From Malus domestica (lineage: Eukaryota; Streptophyta; Magnoliopsida; Rosales; Rosaceae), in contig NC_091673.1 of assembly GCF_042453785.1 (NCBI RefSeq), positions 15,719,501 through 15,783,500 of the forward strand: a stretch of 64,000 bases of DNA, given 5' to 3'. Of the stretch, positions 19,743 to 30,139 are shown piece by piece (position 1 is the first letter of the stretch; every line of letters starts with the position of its first letter). Below the pieces are notes generated by a model that was given only the letters and a program-made list of their open reading frames with translations, ran no database searches and was not told the DNA's origin. Made by a program: the position numbers and the translations under genes.

Positions 19743-20796
19743 GGGTGCGTTTGGTACGTGGGATGGGACGGAACAGAGTGGGACGGAACCGTTCCGTCCC
19801 ACGTTTGGTGCCTTAAAATTGTGTGGAACGCGCGTCCCACGGAACGAAAAAGAGTCAGATTTTGGTTCCCCCTCCCCCACCTGGAACAGGTTTTTCCATC
19901 CCGTGGGACACAAATTTTTTTTTTTTTGGACAACAATACCCCTTTTATTTTTCATTAATTACATTGTCTACCTCCCTTCTCTCCCGTAACCTCCCTCTGT
20001 TCTACCACAAACCCAGTAACCCAATCCCTTCTTTCCCGTAACCTCCCTCTTCATCCACCACAAACCCAGTAACCCAATCCCAGCAAACCCATCCGACGAC
20101 GACGACGTCACCACCGTCACCAGCAAACCCCTCTTCTTCTCCGGCGTCGTCACCACCGTCACCAGCAAACCCTCTTCTTCTCCGGCGCCGTCACCATGGA
20201 GCCGTCACCAGCAACCCCTCTTCTTCTCCGGCGCCGTCACCATAGCCAGGCCGATGACGACGACGACGCTGCACGGAGGATGATGACGACGCTGCAGGGA
20301 AGACGATGACGACGCTGCAGGCCGACGACGACGACGACGCTGCACGGAGGATGATGACGACGCTGCAGGGAAGACGATGACGACGCTGCAGGGAGGACGA
20401 TGACGAAGCTGCAGAAATTGATTGAAATGAATTTTGGGATTTTTCTGTGTTTGATTTTGGGATTTTTCTGTTTTTTTTCTTCTTGTAATTGTTTGCTGGT
20501 GACGAGATCTGAAATTGATTGGAGGGTTTGCTGGTGACGAGATTTGAAACTGGATTGGTTGCCGAGAAAACGAAGGAAAACGAAAACTGGGGTCTGATTG
20601 TTTGAGTTCATACTCGCACTCAGCAATTGTACAAACAAGGCTAAGTTAGTCATTTAACACGAAATCCAAACCATTCCGTCCTACGCGTACCAAACATAAC
20701 ACGAACCTCCGTTTCGTTCCGTCCCGTCCCGTCCCGTCCCGTCCCATCCCGTCCCGTCCCGTCCCGTCCCGTTCCGTCTGCGTACCAAACGCACCC
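19743..20796. mobile_element. GC-rich PIF/Harbinger-like element (1054 bp) with TTA duplication and internal tandem repeats
   Basis: Inverted ends GGGTGCGTTTGGTACG and CGTACCAAACGCACCC are flanked by TTA (19740-19742, 20797-20799), the usual target of PIF/Harbinger MITEs. Inside are three tandem arrays: CCCGTAACCTCCCTCT/ACCACAAACCCAG units at about 19982-20090, CACCAGCAAACCCTCTTCTT units at about 20115-20240, and GACGACGCTGCA-rich units of about 60 bp at about 20258-20410. A (GTCCC)n run lies at about 20720-20777, mirrored by the GGGACGGAAC region near the left end. ORFs here are repeat by-products. No transposase. Confidence 0.75.
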
Positions 20797-20960
20797 TTAG
20801 ATATTTCAATCATTTATTCTTAGTACAAGTTATAATGTTTTTAGGATTTTTCATGTAGTTCACATTAAAATTTTATTCTGTAAATTGTCAAGTAAAATAT
20901 GACCATATATTTAAATGAGAAGAAAGGAAAAAAAAAAAAAAAACCGACCATAGTACTTAT

Positions 20961-21355
20961 ATGCTAAAAACTGCAACAGAGGAAAAGGGGACAATCTCCA
21001 CTTCACGTGATCCAGAACCTAAAGAATCAACACATTTGGAGTTAAATCATCATGAAATGGCTACAGTTCATGCTGATGACCAAACTGTAGAAGATGGCAG
21101 TGGACCTTTAGAAGTAGGAAGCGAAGACTCCCTAGGATCAAATCCTAATTTCTAGGTGAATGACCACCTCTCGGACGGTGAGGCGTTGGAAATTATGGTT
21201 GAAAGTGTTGATTCTAACACTGATCCAATTAGGGAGAAGCAAATGGATGACTTATTACTGGAGCAGAAGGCATCCCAAGAACAATTCGAGTCCCCGAAGA
21301 GAAGTCTGAAACTAGAGATGGAGGTAAAGTTGAATGTGGAGAGTAGCCAGGAATA
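20961..21355 (+). pseudogene. Unrecognised acidic reading frame interrupted by one stop
   Basis: One frame stays open from 20961 to 21355 except for a single TAG at 21153-21155. It encodes about 130 residues rich in Glu/Asp/Ser, with possible coiled-coil character in the second half (DDLLLEQKASQEQFESPKRS). No intron borders are clear. I do not recognise the family. It resembles a fragment of a large acidic or coiled-coil plant protein brought in by duplication, sitting between LINE pieces. It could also be chance, since acidic A-rich DNA can stay open. Confidence 0.3.
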
Positions 21356-21399
21356 AATTTACCACTACGAACAATCCCAGAAATGATAGACATGCACAT

Positions 21400-21860
21400 T
21401 CGATGAAGGTAGATTGGCTGAGCTTAAAAAATAAACTTATTTCGAGCTTTCCAAATAGCCGAAATAGTCGACCCCCAAAGTCCAGAGATTATGCAATTGT
21501 TGGGAAAAGGGCTTACGCACATAGATATTCCAAAAATCAACTGAAGAATCTGAAAGAGGCAAAGAAGTACCAAATTGACATGTTAACCACCTCCAAAACA
21601 ACCTAGATATAGGACAGCTGAAGAAAAGATGAGCAATAGATTTCTCATAATTATGACATAAATAACACATAGATGCCAAAGATATACCACGTCGTTTTAG
21701 AGCCCCTTCGGTTGGAAGTTATCATGAAAAAGTTGTCAAGCCAAAATAGACAGCCGAGGTGGGACAAAATGTCGCCAAATAACCTTAGCCCAAACACAAT
21801 CACTATTCTTTCGTTAATAGAGATGAGACCTAATTGTATTGGCGAGTCTTATCTCTATTA
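21400..21860 (-). mobile_element. LINE fragment: RT zinc-binding (zf-RVT) region
   Basis: A minus-strand frame starting near 21679 reads CYLCHNYEKSIAHLFFSCP then SRLFWRWL, the C-x2-C...E(S/T)xxHLFFxC pattern of the zinc-binding domain that follows reverse transcriptase in plant LINE-type elements. It is broken and has no RT core in the window. It probably belongs with the RNase H-like piece at 19200-19739. Confidence 0.7.
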
Positions 21861-22219
21861 GAATGTAAAGTAATTATGACTTTACTACCGTGAAATATTG
21901 TGGTTTTCAAACTTTCATACATCAGATTTTTTTTATCCCAATCTCATGCCTAAAGTTACGTTTTTTTCTCCTAGATTCATACTTCCGTTTTGTTGATCGT
22001 AAGTAACTCTGTTAAAGTGTGATGTGTCTCCCATGTGAACGCTAACTTTCATACACATGTCAATGTGGCTTCACGTGGACAATTTAAAAAAAAAAGATTT
22101 GTCAAAATAAAAATTAAAAAGTACTTATGTTTTCCCTTCGTCTTCCTCCCAGAGGGAAGAAATTCGATCCAATTCTCGAATCTCAACCTTCCGAACCCAA
22201 CCCGATCAAAGTTGCTGCG
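21861..22219. other. Intergenic spacer
   Basis: AT-rich, no recognised structure. The last 100 bases form the leader of the ELC-like fragment. Confidence 0.4.
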
Positions 22220-22351
22220 ATGGTTCGACCGCCCCGTCTGAGCCCACCGAACCCTCAACTGATCCAGCGGTTCCTGAGCTCCGTCCTCTCCGAACGCGAC
22301 CCTCCTCCCTGCGTGTACGTCAACCTCACGCGCGACATGGTCATTACTTGA
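22220..22351 (+). pseudogene. ESCRT-I ELC/VPS23 (TSG101) UEV-domain fragment with internal deletion
   Basis: The 43-codon frame begins MVRPPRLSPPNPQLIQRF and continues LSSVLSERDPPPCVYVN then LTRDMVIT before a stop. ELC/VPS23 proteins, the ubiquitin-binding ESCRT-I subunits, begin with (P)NPQLIQQFLSSVLSQR and carry HPPCVYVNPTRDMIIK about 70 residues later. Here the two stretches are joined with the intervening segment missing, in frame. The frame then ends and no further exon is visible before STP C. Best read as a small truncated copy, possibly from a processed or captured transcript. It sits tail to tail with STP C. The phrase GAAGGGAAACTGGAA is directly repeated at about 22350 and 22477, perhaps a scar. 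Confidence 0.7.
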
Positions 22352-22647
22352 AGGGAAACTGGAATAATCTTCCAAGCATTACTTTTCTCTCCCCCTATCT
22401 ATATTATGTTTATTCTTGTAGTGTTGACTGTAATAGTACAGAAGCAAATTAAGCACAACGGAGAACGAAATTATTTGAAGGGAAACTGGAAATTAAACTG
22501 ATAAAAAAAAGTTACAATTCAAACTGTAACAATATAGAAGTGAACGCAAGCACAATTGGCGTGTAACCTACAATTGAGAAAATTAAGCAACAAAAAATTG
22601 ATTGGAAAACTGCCATTCGAAAGCGCTGCGTGAACAAGGCCAATGCT

Positions 22648-25062
22648 TCAAGCATGTCCCTTCTCCTTAGGGTTATCTTCACAGTCATCCACATATCTCT
22701 TCCAAAACCAATGCTCCCTCCATACTACCTCTACCATTTCTTCAATAGGGACACCTTTAGTCTCCGGAAGTAAAAAGAACACGAAGACTGTCATGAGAAA
22801 GACCCACGCTGCGAAGAATAAGAAAATCGCAAACTTCATGTGACAAAGCATTGAGAGGAAGGCCTGTGCTATAACAAATGTGAACAACATGTTTACACAC
22901 ACAGTCACACTCTGCCCGGCCGATCGAGCCTCTAGCGGGAATATCTCACTGGCAACCAACCAGCAAAGAGGCCCCCATGACCATCCAAAGGAACCCACAA
23001 AAGAGCAGATTACAACAACCACAAGAATTCCCAAGCCGTGATCGAGGTCGTTGGATTGATCCTTAAGTTTCATCCCAAGAATGATCGCAATAACCACGTG
23101 AGAGAGGAACATTTGGATGCCACCTTCAATCAAGAGCACACGGCGACCAGCTCTGTCGACAAAGAAGATTGAAATAATGGCTCCGAGGACCATGATAACA
23201 CCTGTTATAACCGATGAGTAAAGGGAAGCATCGTTCTTAAATCCCAAGGTCTGGAACAAAACTGGGGCGTAAAAATTGATTGAGTTAATGCCTGTGAATT
23301 GCTGGAAGAACTGCAGAAAACATTACCACATATAGAATTCAGACACAACCAAAATTCGAGAAAATTTTCTTCTGACAAATTAATTATGTTGTCAAGTTGT
23401 CAATTATAACACGCAATATATTATGCTATGAAAACCTTGGCCATTAAAAGTAGGGATATATAGATTGTTGTCCTTGAATATTGGTTTTATGTGAAAAATT
23501 CTAGTGTTAGTTTGGATTTTCATTTTAGTCCATTATGTAAGGTCCATTAATTTTTTTTCCCTGGTTGACAATATAGTATTCGATTAAAGTACTCAGTATG
23601 ATTTTACATTAACCAAGGCAATTAAATACTTAATGACCTGCAAGAAAATTGTAATGACCAGTTGAGGTCTGTTTTTACGGTTGAGGAGATTTCTGAAGGG
23701 ATGCTTCACTTCTTTAGCAGCGCGACTTGCCTCGAGAATCTCAAGGAATTCTGGATCGACATTCTCAATACCCCGGATCCTTTTCAGAACTTTTTTTCCT
23801 TGCTCCAACTTCCCTCGTTGGATCAAACTGTTTGGAGTGTCTGTTACAATGATAGCCCCCAATGTTAGCAAGAGTGATGGAATGCCAGCCAAACCCAGCG
23901 ATACCCTCCATCCATATCCCCCTTTAATCCTGCATGTGGTAGCACAAACATTGTAGTTGGGAACTTGGAGAGAAACCGAAATACAAAATTGTAGTTGGGA
24001 ACTTCAAGAGAAATCGAAATACAAAAAATTTGGTTAGGAACTTGGGATTCCTATTAGGCCCCACCCTCAGATACATATCGATTCAAATTAAATTCTTCGG
24101 TGTGACTATAATACTGGTAATTCACCACTGTTATATCCCATGTACATTAATTAATATCAGACAATAGAGTATAAATCGTTTTCTACCTTCATGAACTAGT
24201 AATACCACATGACGGTGATACAATTACAAACAAAAGTTTCTTGGGGAGATAGGCTGGCTTACTTGGCAGTTCCATAATTGATAAGTTGTGCTACAAGAAT
24301 GCCAATGGTGACCATGAGCTGGAAGAGCAAGTTAAGTGCTCCACGAATTCTTGTGGGTGCAATCTCCGAAAGGAAAAGTGGTACGGCCTGTTATGGTTGA
24401 AGAAAATCGCAACATGATCAAATTATTTATCCATGAGTTAACCAATCATTAATTAGTATTCACCTGGTTAAGTAATTATGTATTTACCTGGTTAGCAAAA
24501 CCAACTCCGCAACCAAGTAAGAGCCTCCCAATAATGAGCATGATAAGGTTCTTAGCTGCAGCATTAAAAATAGTTCCGGCTATGAAGAAAAACCCGGCCA
24601 TCAACATGGTCATCCTTCTGCCTAGAACTCTGGTTGTATACGACGCGAAGAAGGTTGCTGTCAATGCAGCAAGGTACAATGAAGACGTGAACAATTGCAG
24701 ACCTTGATTGTCATATTTACAATAATTACTCTCAAGTCCTGGAATTTGCTGCTTCCTATATACAACCGGGAAGAATTCCTTTAGGAAGTCGGGCATTGAT
24801 GTAACACCACCTGCATCGATTGGTACATCAAATTTAAAATTAATATGTACAACAAATTTAATTTTTGATTCATGAAACAAAACAAAATTTTGTGCATAAA
24901 TACATGACATGTTGTAGGTTTTATACGAGTACCTGAAATGCCAATATCATAACCAAACATTAGGCCTCCGCTAGCGGCCAATATGCAAGAAATGACCACG
25001 ATAGGCGTGACCTTTCCTTCAAAATCTTCTCCGCCTGTCGGCCCGCCGAATCCCCCCGCCAT
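22648..25062 (-). CDS. STP13-like hexose/H+ symporter, copy C (intact, 5 exons, opposite strand)
   Basis: Exons in transcription order: 25062-24933, 24810-24488, 24387-24263, 23929-23638, 23310-22648. They join in frame with GT-AG borders to 510 codons. Domain order matches copy A: Asp in FGYDIG (TM1), lid [11 protein letters not shown], Cys in NYCKYDNQ and in MLCHMKF (the likely lid disulfide), [17 protein letters not shown] with the conserved Arg, [25 protein letters not shown] and [11 protein letters not shown]. It keeps the intron before the QQ motif, as in A. Notable differences are SINFYAP in place of AVMFYAP after TGIN, and [10 protein letters not shown] in place of [10 protein letters not shown]. 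It is the most diverged copy and the only one on the minus strand, so the cluster has undergone an inversion or inverted duplication. Function as in A; confident. Confidence 0.95.
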
Positions 25063-25213
25063 GATTCCTACCCTGTTTTTCTTCTTCTTATGCTTTGGTT
25101 AGTTATACCTGATTAATTCTTGAACCTAATTATGTTACAAGACGATGCGGCCAACCGGAGTAGAGAGAAAGGACAGAGTAGCTCGGTGAAAATGCATATG
25201 TGTGCGTGCGTGA

Positions 25214-25225
25214 GGGGTTTATATA
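25214..25225 (-). promoter_or_regulatory. TATA box of STP C
   Basis: On the minus strand TATATAAACCCC lies about 155 bp upstream of the ATG at 25062, the same spacing and the same TATA plus C-run arrangement as for copies B and D. Confidence 0.6.
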
Positions 25226-25518
25226 TTAGACGACATCAAGGTAACAGATCGAGATTGAAAGACGTAGAAAATGGATGAATTAGTAAGTGCCATGGTCAAC
25301 AGCTTTTCCTATGGCGCGACCTGCGGTTTCTGTTCATCCTTGTTGCTTGGTTAGTCATGAAGGGTACGAGAAGTTAGTTGCACCACAGTTGATTAAGTCG
25401 TTTAGAGTTATGTTAGAAGCACCACGTTTTCCAACCATATTCTTTAGCGAGCTCAACACATCATGTGGCCTTCAATTTATCAAATAACAGCTTGTCATAT
25501 AATAATCAAATTAATATA
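25226..25518. other. Upstream region of STP C
   Basis: No coding signal. This is the presumptive promoter of the minus-strand gene and ends where the duplicated 1.6-kb segment begins. Confidence 0.4.
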
Positions 25519-27112
25519 TAGAGAGTACATAAATTTCCACGACAAGGGTTACATTGTGCATTTGTACTAGTCAGAAAATCGCATCTGATTCCTGGTTAAT
25601 TATACTAATTAATTGAATATGCAACGATAAATACAAGTATAATTTTAAAAGAGTATTGATAGGGGATCACATTCTTGTAGCAAGTAATGCCACTAGTTAT
25701 CTCTTGGATTATGTTATTTTTAGGTTGGCTCGGCCTGTAGTATTTGAACCTATCGTATTATTTCGTTTTAGTCTCTAGTTACACAGTTGGGGACTAAAGA
25801 TTGGTCCTAAATTCAATAATCAATATTTTAATTATTTTTATAAACAAACGATATTATTTACAATTATAAAAACGATATTATCTATACTAAAGGAGTCAAA
25901 GAGTGGGCTAAGCCTTATAATGATTTAGCAACAATGTGGTTCAAATTTGTCTTTAACTAAAATTAAATCTAACACCTCTCACTTACAAATGAAAATGAAT
26001 ACCACTATTTTTAAGTTAACATTTAAACGGATATCAACATAGAAATTTTGGCCGAAGTGTATAGCACGCACTGAAGGCTGCATTTAATACTTTTTTGTTG
26101 GGAAACAAAATATGGTTTTTATCACAAGTAGTTCCTGAAATTGACTTATACCATCAAGATGGTCCCTAAAAATAAAAATCAATCAATATAGTCCCTAAAT
26201 ATGGGTATTGGAAATCAATGTGGTCTTTCTGTTAGAATTCAGTCAAAATTTCTGTTAGTATGTTGATTTGACACATGTAGACCCCACAAATATTGCCACA
26301 TGGATAAGTTATTAAAAACTTTATAAAAATTCAATTTAAAATCATTTAAAACTAAGTTCAAAATGTTTAAATAAAAAATTAAAAGTTGTTGGACAAAAAC
26401 AATTAAAGCTGTTACTTTCACGATGAGGATGACTCAATTCGTACAAGGACAGAGAGAGCTATGGGCAAAGGAGATCATATACAATGACCAAGTCGAGGAC
26501 GTCATCCAAGCTTGTCCAAAAAATTCTTCGTTCTTAGGTTGTCTCGCTGTCTCAAAATTAGGATCGGGGGTTGCGATGGGGGACTGGTGGTTGTTACCTT
26601 GGTGTCGGTCGGAGGTTGGGTTGAACGGAAGCGGGTTGAGGTAGGTTGGTGCGATCACAGTGAGGAGGGAAGGGGTCGATGATTCAACGGTGAGGGGGAA
26701 TGATTGACAACAACGATGTCAGGGTGAGATGCGGGTGGGGAAGATGGTGGCTTGTGGTGGGAAAGATGGCAAGAGAATTGGCAGATGATGAGGATTGAGA
26801 ATTAAAGCTGCACCTAATTGTTTAATTTAATTAGATGAGGCTTGAGGATTAAAGATGCATCTAATTTTTTTGTTGAATAGCTTTTAATTTTTTTAATTTA
26901 ATCATAATTTGAATTTAGTTTTAGTGATAAATTAATTTTTATAAAGTTTTTAATAATTTATTCATGTGGCAATATTTAATAGACTTGTGGGTCCATATAT
27001 GTGCCAAATCAACATACAAACATAAATTTTGACGGAATTCTAACGGGAGTACCATATTGATTTGCAACAATCATTCTCAAGAACTACATTGATTGATTTT
27101 CATTTTCAATCA
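25519..27112. repeat. Duplicated segment, left copy (1.6 kb)
   Basis: Matches 28231-29816 in direct orientation over nearly its whole length, for example CACGACAAGGGTTACAT at 25538 and 28251, and AAAATTCTTCGTTCTTAGG at 26519 and 29217. It contains a long-TIR element (about 26125-27110). The right copy has a 152-bp MITE absent here and lacks about 150 bases corresponding to about 26210-26360. The small ORFs at 26423-26658 and 29211-29498 lie in this repeat and are not convincing genes. Confidence 0.85.
26125..27110. mobile_element. Long-TIR (Mutator-like) non-autonomous element
   Basis: The left 280 bases (from ACCATCAAGATGGTCC) are approximately the reverse complement of the right 280 bases (ending ACATTGATTGATTTTCATTTTC). 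Recognisable pairs include GTGGCAATATTT/AAATATTGCCACATG and GACCCCACA/TGTGGGTC. Long inverted repeats around a unique core of about 400 bp are typical of Mutator-like elements. The core (26420-26800) is G-rich and resembles part of a host gene, but I cannot name it. Exact ends and target duplication were not established. Confidence 0.55.
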
Positions 27113-27123
27113 AAACTGACATT

Positions 27124-27300
27124 GGAGAAGCATTTCCAAGCTTTCGTTTGAGGAGAAGCATTTCCAAGCTTTCGTTTGAGGAGAAACATTTCCAAGCTTT
27201 CCAAGCTTTTTCTATTTACCATTGAAGAACCCCAGTGGAGTTAATAGAAGGCAAAACTGACAATGGAGGAGAAGCATTTCCAAGCTTTCGTTTGAGGAGA
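27124..27300. repeat. 28-bp tandem repeats at the 3' end of the gypsy fragment
   Basis: The unit GGAGAAGCATTTCCAAGCTT plus TCGTTTGA occurs in tandem at about 27125, 27153 and 27181 (partial), and again at about 27267 next to the gypsy fragment, indicating local slippage or duplication of retroelement sequence. Confidence 0.8.
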
Positions 27301-28257
27301 GACACATGAAAGACTTGGTGGATTTTGGAGTCTGTAGGCCAAAGAAGTCGATATGTTACAAAACCAATGCACTGAGTTACCTGAAAAGATCCATAGAACT
27401 TGGATGCTAGATTGATTTTTGTTCTTGCAGCCACTGAGTGTTGGCGGTATGGATGAAGCTTAAGGTAAACCCAATCACCAATGTTAAATTCCCGCTCAGT
27501 TCTCTTGTTATCACATACTTGTCTCATTCTGTTCTGAGCAAGCTGCAGATTTGTTCTCAGAAGGCAGATCAATTTGTCCTTATCTTGGAAAGCAACATCC
27601 ACTGACTGTACCACCGTGGAACAGGGCATATACATGTGAATTGTCAGTGGTTTAATGCCGTAAACAACCTGATAAGGAGACATTTGGACGGCAGATTGAA
27701 AGCTTGGATTATATCACTATTCGGAGGAGTAACATCGAAGGTAATGTTCCAAGGTGCGGTTGAGTACTTCTGTTTGGCCATTCATTTGAGGGTGGTAAGC
27801 TGAACTTGGGCAAAGTTTGCTACCTTGGAGTTTAAAAAACTCTTGCCAAAAGTTGCTGATTAAAATTAGGTCACGGTCAGAAACAGTCGACTTAGGCAAT
27901 CCATGGAGGCGAAAAACTTCCTTGATGAAAGTATCAACTATGGAGGCAACTAAGTATGGGTGCTTAAGTGGGATAAAGTGGCCATACTTCGATAGGCGAT
28001 CAACGACAATTAGGATCACGGTGTACCCGTTGGAGGGGGGAAGTCCTCCCACAAAAATCCGTAGCTATGTCCTGCCAGACGTCGGTGGGGATGGACAGGG
28101 GCTGCAGCAACCCAGGAGGATGTATATTCTCGATGTTTTGGCGCTGACATTCCATGCATTCAACCACAAATTGTTTTGTTTCTTTCCGAATTTCGGGCCA
28201 TAAAAATTTTCGGGAGAGTCTTTTAATATGTGGAGAGTATATTATTTTCCACGACAA
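27216..28257 (-). mobile_element. Ty3/gypsy integrase fragment
   Basis: On the minus strand, in three shifted frames: an integrase zinc region with FLWPEIRKETKQF and CMECQ (about 28200-28140), the core [13 protein letters not shown] (about 27990), [17 protein letters not shown] (about 27890) and [20 protein letters not shown] (about 27770), then the C-terminal part KLHPYRQHSVAAR (about 27455) and FHVSLLKRKLG (about 27280). The D-D-E catalytic residues are recognisable, but frameshifts near 28020 and 27700 break the frame. No LTR, gag or RT is present. It lies exactly between the two copies of the duplicated segment. Confidence 0.9.
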
Positions 28258-29816
28258 GGGTTACATCGTGCATCTGTACTAGTCATAAACTTGCATCTGA
28301 TTCATGGTTAATTAAACTAATTAATTGAATATGCAACAATAAATACAAGTGTAATTTTAAAAGAGTATTGGTAGGGGATCACATTCTTGTAGCAAGTAAT
28401 GCCAGTATTGTCTCTTGGATTATGTTATTTTTAGGTTGGCTCGGCCTATAGTATTTGAACCTATCGTAGTATTTCATTTTAGTCTCTGGTTACATAGTTA
28501 GGGACTGAAGATTGGTCCTAAATTCAATAATAAATATTTTAATTATTTGTATAAACAAACGATATTATTTACAATTATAAAATGATATTATTTATACTAA
28601 AAGGGTCAAAGAGTAGGTTAAGTCTCATAATGATTTAGCAATAATGTGGTTCAAATTCGTTTTTAGCTAAAATCGAATCTAATACCTCTCACTTGCAAAT
28701 GAAAATGAATACCATTATTTTTAAGGAAAACTAATGAAAATGGCTTGAAAACTTTGAGTTTTAATGATAAGGACAAAATAAAGGGTAAAGTGAATAGTAA
28801 CAGAATTGACTTTTCAGTGTAAAAATGTGGTTTTTGGTTAAAGTGAACAGTACCGGGTGCTTTTCGTTAAAGTTCCATTTTTTTTAAGTTAACATTTAAT
28901 ACTTTTTTGTTGGTTGAAGTGTATAGCATACACTAAAGGCTACATTTAATACATTTTTGTTGGGAAACAAAATAGAGTTTTTATCACAAGTAGTCCTTGA
29001 AATTGACATATACCATCAAAATAGTTCTTGAAAATAAAAATCAATCAATGTAGTCCTTGAATATGGATGGTAAATAAAAAATTAAAAGTTGTTGAACAAA
29101 AACAGTTAAAGCTACTACTTTCACGATGAGGAAGACTCAATTCGTGCAAGGACAGAGAGAGCCCCAGATGAGATCATATGCAATGACTAAGCCGAGGACA
29201 TCATCGAAGCTTGTCTAAAAAATTCTTCGTTCTTAGGTTGTCTCGTTGTCTCAAAATTGGGATCGGGGGTTGCGATGAGGGCTGGTGGTTGTTGGCTTGG
29301 TGTCGGTCGGAGTTTTGGGTTGAAGGGAAACGGGTTGAGGTGGGTTGGTGCGGTCACGGTGAGGAGGGAAAAGGTCGACGATTCAACGGTGAGGGGAAAG
29401 GATTGACAACAACGATGTTAGGGGTGGGGTACGGGTGGGGAAGATGGTGGCTTGGGGTGGGAAAGATGGCAAGAGAATTGGTTGCTGATGAGGATTGAGA
29501 ATTAAAGCTGCACCTAATTGTTTAATTTAATTAAATGAGGCTTGAGGATTAACGATGCACCTAATTTTTTTTTGTTGAATAGCTTTTAATTTTTTAATTT
29601 AATCATATTTTGAATTTAGTTTTAGTGATTTTAAATTAATTTTTATAAAGTTTTTAATAATTTATTCCTGTGGCAATATTTAATAGACTTGTGGGTCCAT
29701 ATATGTGCCAAATAAGCATACTAACATAAATTTTGACCAAATTCTAACGAAAGGATCACATTGATTTTGCAATAATCATTTTTAGGAACTATATTGATTG
29801 ATTTTTATTTTCAAGG
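28231..29816. repeat. Duplicated segment, right copy
   Basis: Direct counterpart of 25519-27112. Its start lies inside the last codons of the gypsy reading frame, so the duplication border and the gypsy fragment border nearly coincide. It differs from the left copy by the MITE at 28725-28876, a repeated short stretch around 28895-28935 and a deletion in the left inverted repeat of the Mutator-like element. Confidence 0.85.
28725..28876. mobile_element. 152-bp MITE, absent from the paralogous left copy
   Basis: It begins GGAAAACTAATGAAAATGGC and ends CTTTTCGTTAAAGTTCC, with complementary ends (GGAACTTTAACG / CATTAGTTTTCC, imperfect). The left copy has the empty site TATTTTTAAGTTAAC, while here ATTTTTAA-like sequence flanks both sides. 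The insertion therefore followed the duplication. Confidence 0.8.
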
Positions 29817-30139
29817 ATCATCTTGATAATTTGCGTCAATTTCAAACATGTGATTAAAAAAACCCAACAAAATATGTATTTTCATACTGTCAACTTTTGA
29901 TGTCTTACATAGCAAGGTTTATTTGTCAAAAGTCAAAAGGAGTGTCGGGTTTTCTAAGTCAATCAGAAAGTAATGTAAACTTGTCTTTGCGAGCTTTAGT
30001 TTTCCTTTTAGTTGAACACTGACACAATGGCATGTTGTTTTGCTAAATTTTGTATTGCTTTTCTGCTACGTTTGTAATTGAGAAATTGCATTCTCGAGGG
30101 ACGGAAGTGATAACAGTACCTATGAGTCTGTACTTTTCA
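29817..30139. other. Spacer without recognised gene
   Basis: No ORF or repeat structure of note between the duplicated segment and the DUF1685-bearing element. Confidence 0.4.

Noticed and set aside
20237..20653. 138-codon minus-strand ORF in the GC-rich element
   Set aside because: Mostly translation of tandem repeats (Ser/Val/Arg runs), inside a MITE.
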